A stretch of DNA of 6,447 nt from Phycisphaerales bacterium (GTDB lineage: Bacteria; Planctomycetota; Phycisphaerae; Tepidisphaerales; Tepidisphaeraceae), in assembly GCA_003153655.1 (NCBI GenBank), contig PMAK01000054.1, forward strand, positions 2,663 to 9,109. The letters run 5' to 3'. Below are positions 5,038-6,447 of this stretch, piece after piece. Positions within the stretch are counted from its first letter, which is position 1; the number at the start of each line of letters is the position of its first letter. The position numbers and the translations under genes are program-made. The notes below the pieces were generated by a model. The model had not been told where the DNA came from, ran no database searches, and saw only the letters and a program-made list of their open reading frames with translations.

Positions 5038-6447
5038 TCAGTTCGGTCGAGTCGCCGCCCCATTTGTTGGTGCTGTCCCATTTTTTGCCGCCACGCGATA
5101 TCGCTCAACCTGCTTTCGCATGAATGCATCGTCTGGATCAAGCCCGCTCGCTTTCATCTCGATGCGCAGCGCCTCTTGATACCGACCAAGCCGAAAATTC
5201 GTGTCCGCCAGTGTGTCCAATATCGCTGGGTCGTTCGGAGATAGCGCCACCGCCTGCTCCGCCCACATCCGCGCCTCGGGCAGCTTCCGATCGCATTCAG
5301 CGCATAGCCACGCAATGCCGTTCAGCGTTTTGTCCCGATCCCGCGGATCAGTATCCAGCTTTTTCTTCATGTCATCAAATGCCCATTGAAAAAGCAGGTC
5401 CGCGTCAACCCGTTGGCCTCGCTTCTCCAGCATCGGAATCACATCGATCGCGATCTCTCCATCCGTCGGCTTCAGTTCCAGCAACTGTTCCATCCGCCGC
5501 TTAATCTGCGCTTCATCGTGCCTCGCCTCCGCCGCCCGAAGATATCGCCAGAAAACTTCCGCCCAAACCGCTGTCACCGGCACCTGCGAATGATGCCCCT
5601 GCGCATCAACCATGGAGAGCGTATTCGTCCCAAGCATCTGAAGCACCCGTTCCAAATTCTGAGCGGCCATCTCGTCGTCGCCGCGCCGAATTGCCAGATT
5701 CGCCAGCCGATAATGCACCTCAACCGCGTTCAATCGCTGCTCGGCATCCCCCGCGCGATTCAGAAAATCCTGATATTCCTTCTCAGCTAGATCATCCCAT
5801 CCATGATCTGCCAGAAAATCTCCGACATCGCTCCGATCTCTCCCGGCATCTTCAATAGTGGCAATGTCCCGCGCCGCATTCGCCCGCCGCGCATCATTCG
5901 CCCGGCCATACATCACTGAAAGCGCATACTGAATCTTCGGCGAATTTCGATCCTTCCCCGCCAGTGTCAGGTCCGCGTCCAATCCTTGCAGCGGCCCATA
6001 CATTCCCTGCAACGCAAACAATTCAATTAGCGCCGTCTGCACCCCAGCACGGTCTGGCGGGCTCCCGCGCATACATTCCTTTCGCCGCCAATCCGCCGCA
6101 TCGTCGTAACGCTTCTCCTGGCAAGCCACATCCACCAAAATGCGAATGACAAAATCAAATTCCCCATCATCATCCGTCGGATTCGCCAGCTCCAGCTTCG
6201 CGCATTGCCGCAGATCGTTCAACGCCGCACCCAGATTGTCGGCAAGCTGCGCATACCCGCACAGCGCCAGAATGCGCGAGTCATCGGCAGGGGGGTGAAC
6301 CGCTCGAAACGCATCAATCTCATCCTGCTCGCGTAGGCAAGTTACCACCGACCATTGCACCGCCGGACTAGGATCATCCCGCAACAGCCGCAGGAGCGCA
6401 GGAATACCCCGGTGCAAATCCAAATCCGCCAATTGCCGAATCACATC
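5038..6447 (-). CDS. HEAT/TPR repeat protein, 3' part (N-terminus outside window)
   Basis: The frame is open from the right window edge to a TGA at 5040-5038, leaving about 469 residues. Counting from the GTG at 6444, residues 1-40 (ADLDLHRGIPALLRLLRDD and on) look like a HEAT repeat. After it come helical pairs of TPR type across about 95-350. The clearest TPR block is at about 374-437: LNGIAWLCAECDRKLPEA, then WAEQAVALSPNDPAILDTLA, then GRYQEALRIEMKASGLDPDD. The last 20 residues are Ala/Asn/Thr-rich and probably disordered. Such arrays are protein-protein scaffolds; no enzymatic domain is visible in this part, and one may lie in the missing N-terminus. The GTG at 6444 is only the first possible start in the window and the codon before it is open, so the true start is probably outside. 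The pterin gene follows after 21 bases, suggesting one transcript, though I see no functional link. Confidence 0.8.
   Translation of the reverse strand, partial: DVIRQLADLDLHRGIPALLRLLRDDPSPAVQWSVVTCLREQDEIDAFRAVHPPADDSRILALCGYAQLADNLGAALNDLRQCAKLELANPTDDDGEFDFVIRILVDVACQEKRYDDAADWRRKECMRGSPPDRAGVQTALIELFALQGMYGPLQGLDADLTLAGKDRNSPKIQYALSVMYGRANDARRANAARDIATIEDAGRDRSDVGDFLADHGWDDLAEKEYQDFLNRAGDAEQRLNAVEVHYRLANLAIRRGDDEMAAQNLERVLQMLGTNTLSMVDAQGHHSQVPVTAVWAEVFWRYLRAAEARHDEAQIKRRMEQLLELKPTDGEIAIDVIPMLEKRGQRVDADLLFQWAFDDMKKKLDTDPRDRDKTLNGIAWLCAECDRKLPEARMWAEQAVALSPNDPAILDTLADTNFRLGRYQEALRIEMKASGLDPDDAFMRKQVERYRVAAKNGTAPTNGAATRPN

Noticed and set aside
3997..5244. Long plus-strand open frame of 415 codons
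   Set aside because: It runs antisense through the pterin gene and into the TPR gene, is very rich in Arg, His and Pro, and shows no domain. The minus-strand frames have recognisable motifs, so this is a shadow.

Overview
The window looks like chromosomal DNA of a planctomycete, probably of the Phycisphaerae type. This is an inference from four things: a PEP-CTERM protein with a choice-of-anchor A domain, a duplicated 6-pyruvoyl-tetrahydropterin-synthase-like gene, a long HEAT/TPR protein, and a moderately GC-rich composition with sparse Shine-Dalgarno sequences. No rRNA, tRNA, CRISPR array, insertion sequence or phage gene was seen. It reads as ordinary genome, with one clear anomaly in the pterin gene.

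Layout. The left part (1-2698) is read rightwards. It holds the 3' end of a polytopic membrane protein of unknown function, then hisI (histidine biosynthesis), then a KtrB/TrkH-type potassium channel subunit only 5 bases behind hisI with a TTG start. A 169-base convergent spacer follows (2699-2867). The right part (2868-6447) is read leftwards. From right to left it holds the 3' part of a HEAT/TPR repeat protein cut by the window edge, a two-domain PTPS/QueD-like gene broken by one in-frame TAA, a 382-base AT-richer spacer with two inverted repeats, and a secreted PEP-CTERM protein.

How the genes relate. hisI and the potassium channel gene are probably co-transcribed, although their functions are unrelated. 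The TPR gene and the pterin gene are 21 bases apart and probably share a transcript. The PEP-CTERM gene has a long upstream spacer and is probably transcribed on its own; the exosortase it needs is not in the window.

Main point of interest. The pterin gene keeps one continuous reading frame of 265 codons (5016 down to 4222) apart from a TAA at 4807-4809. Its N-terminal half is a degenerate T-fold domain and its C-terminal half a complete catalytic domain. An ATG with a good Shine-Dalgarno at the exact start of the catalytic domain could let that domain be made alone. No new multi-gene system was found.
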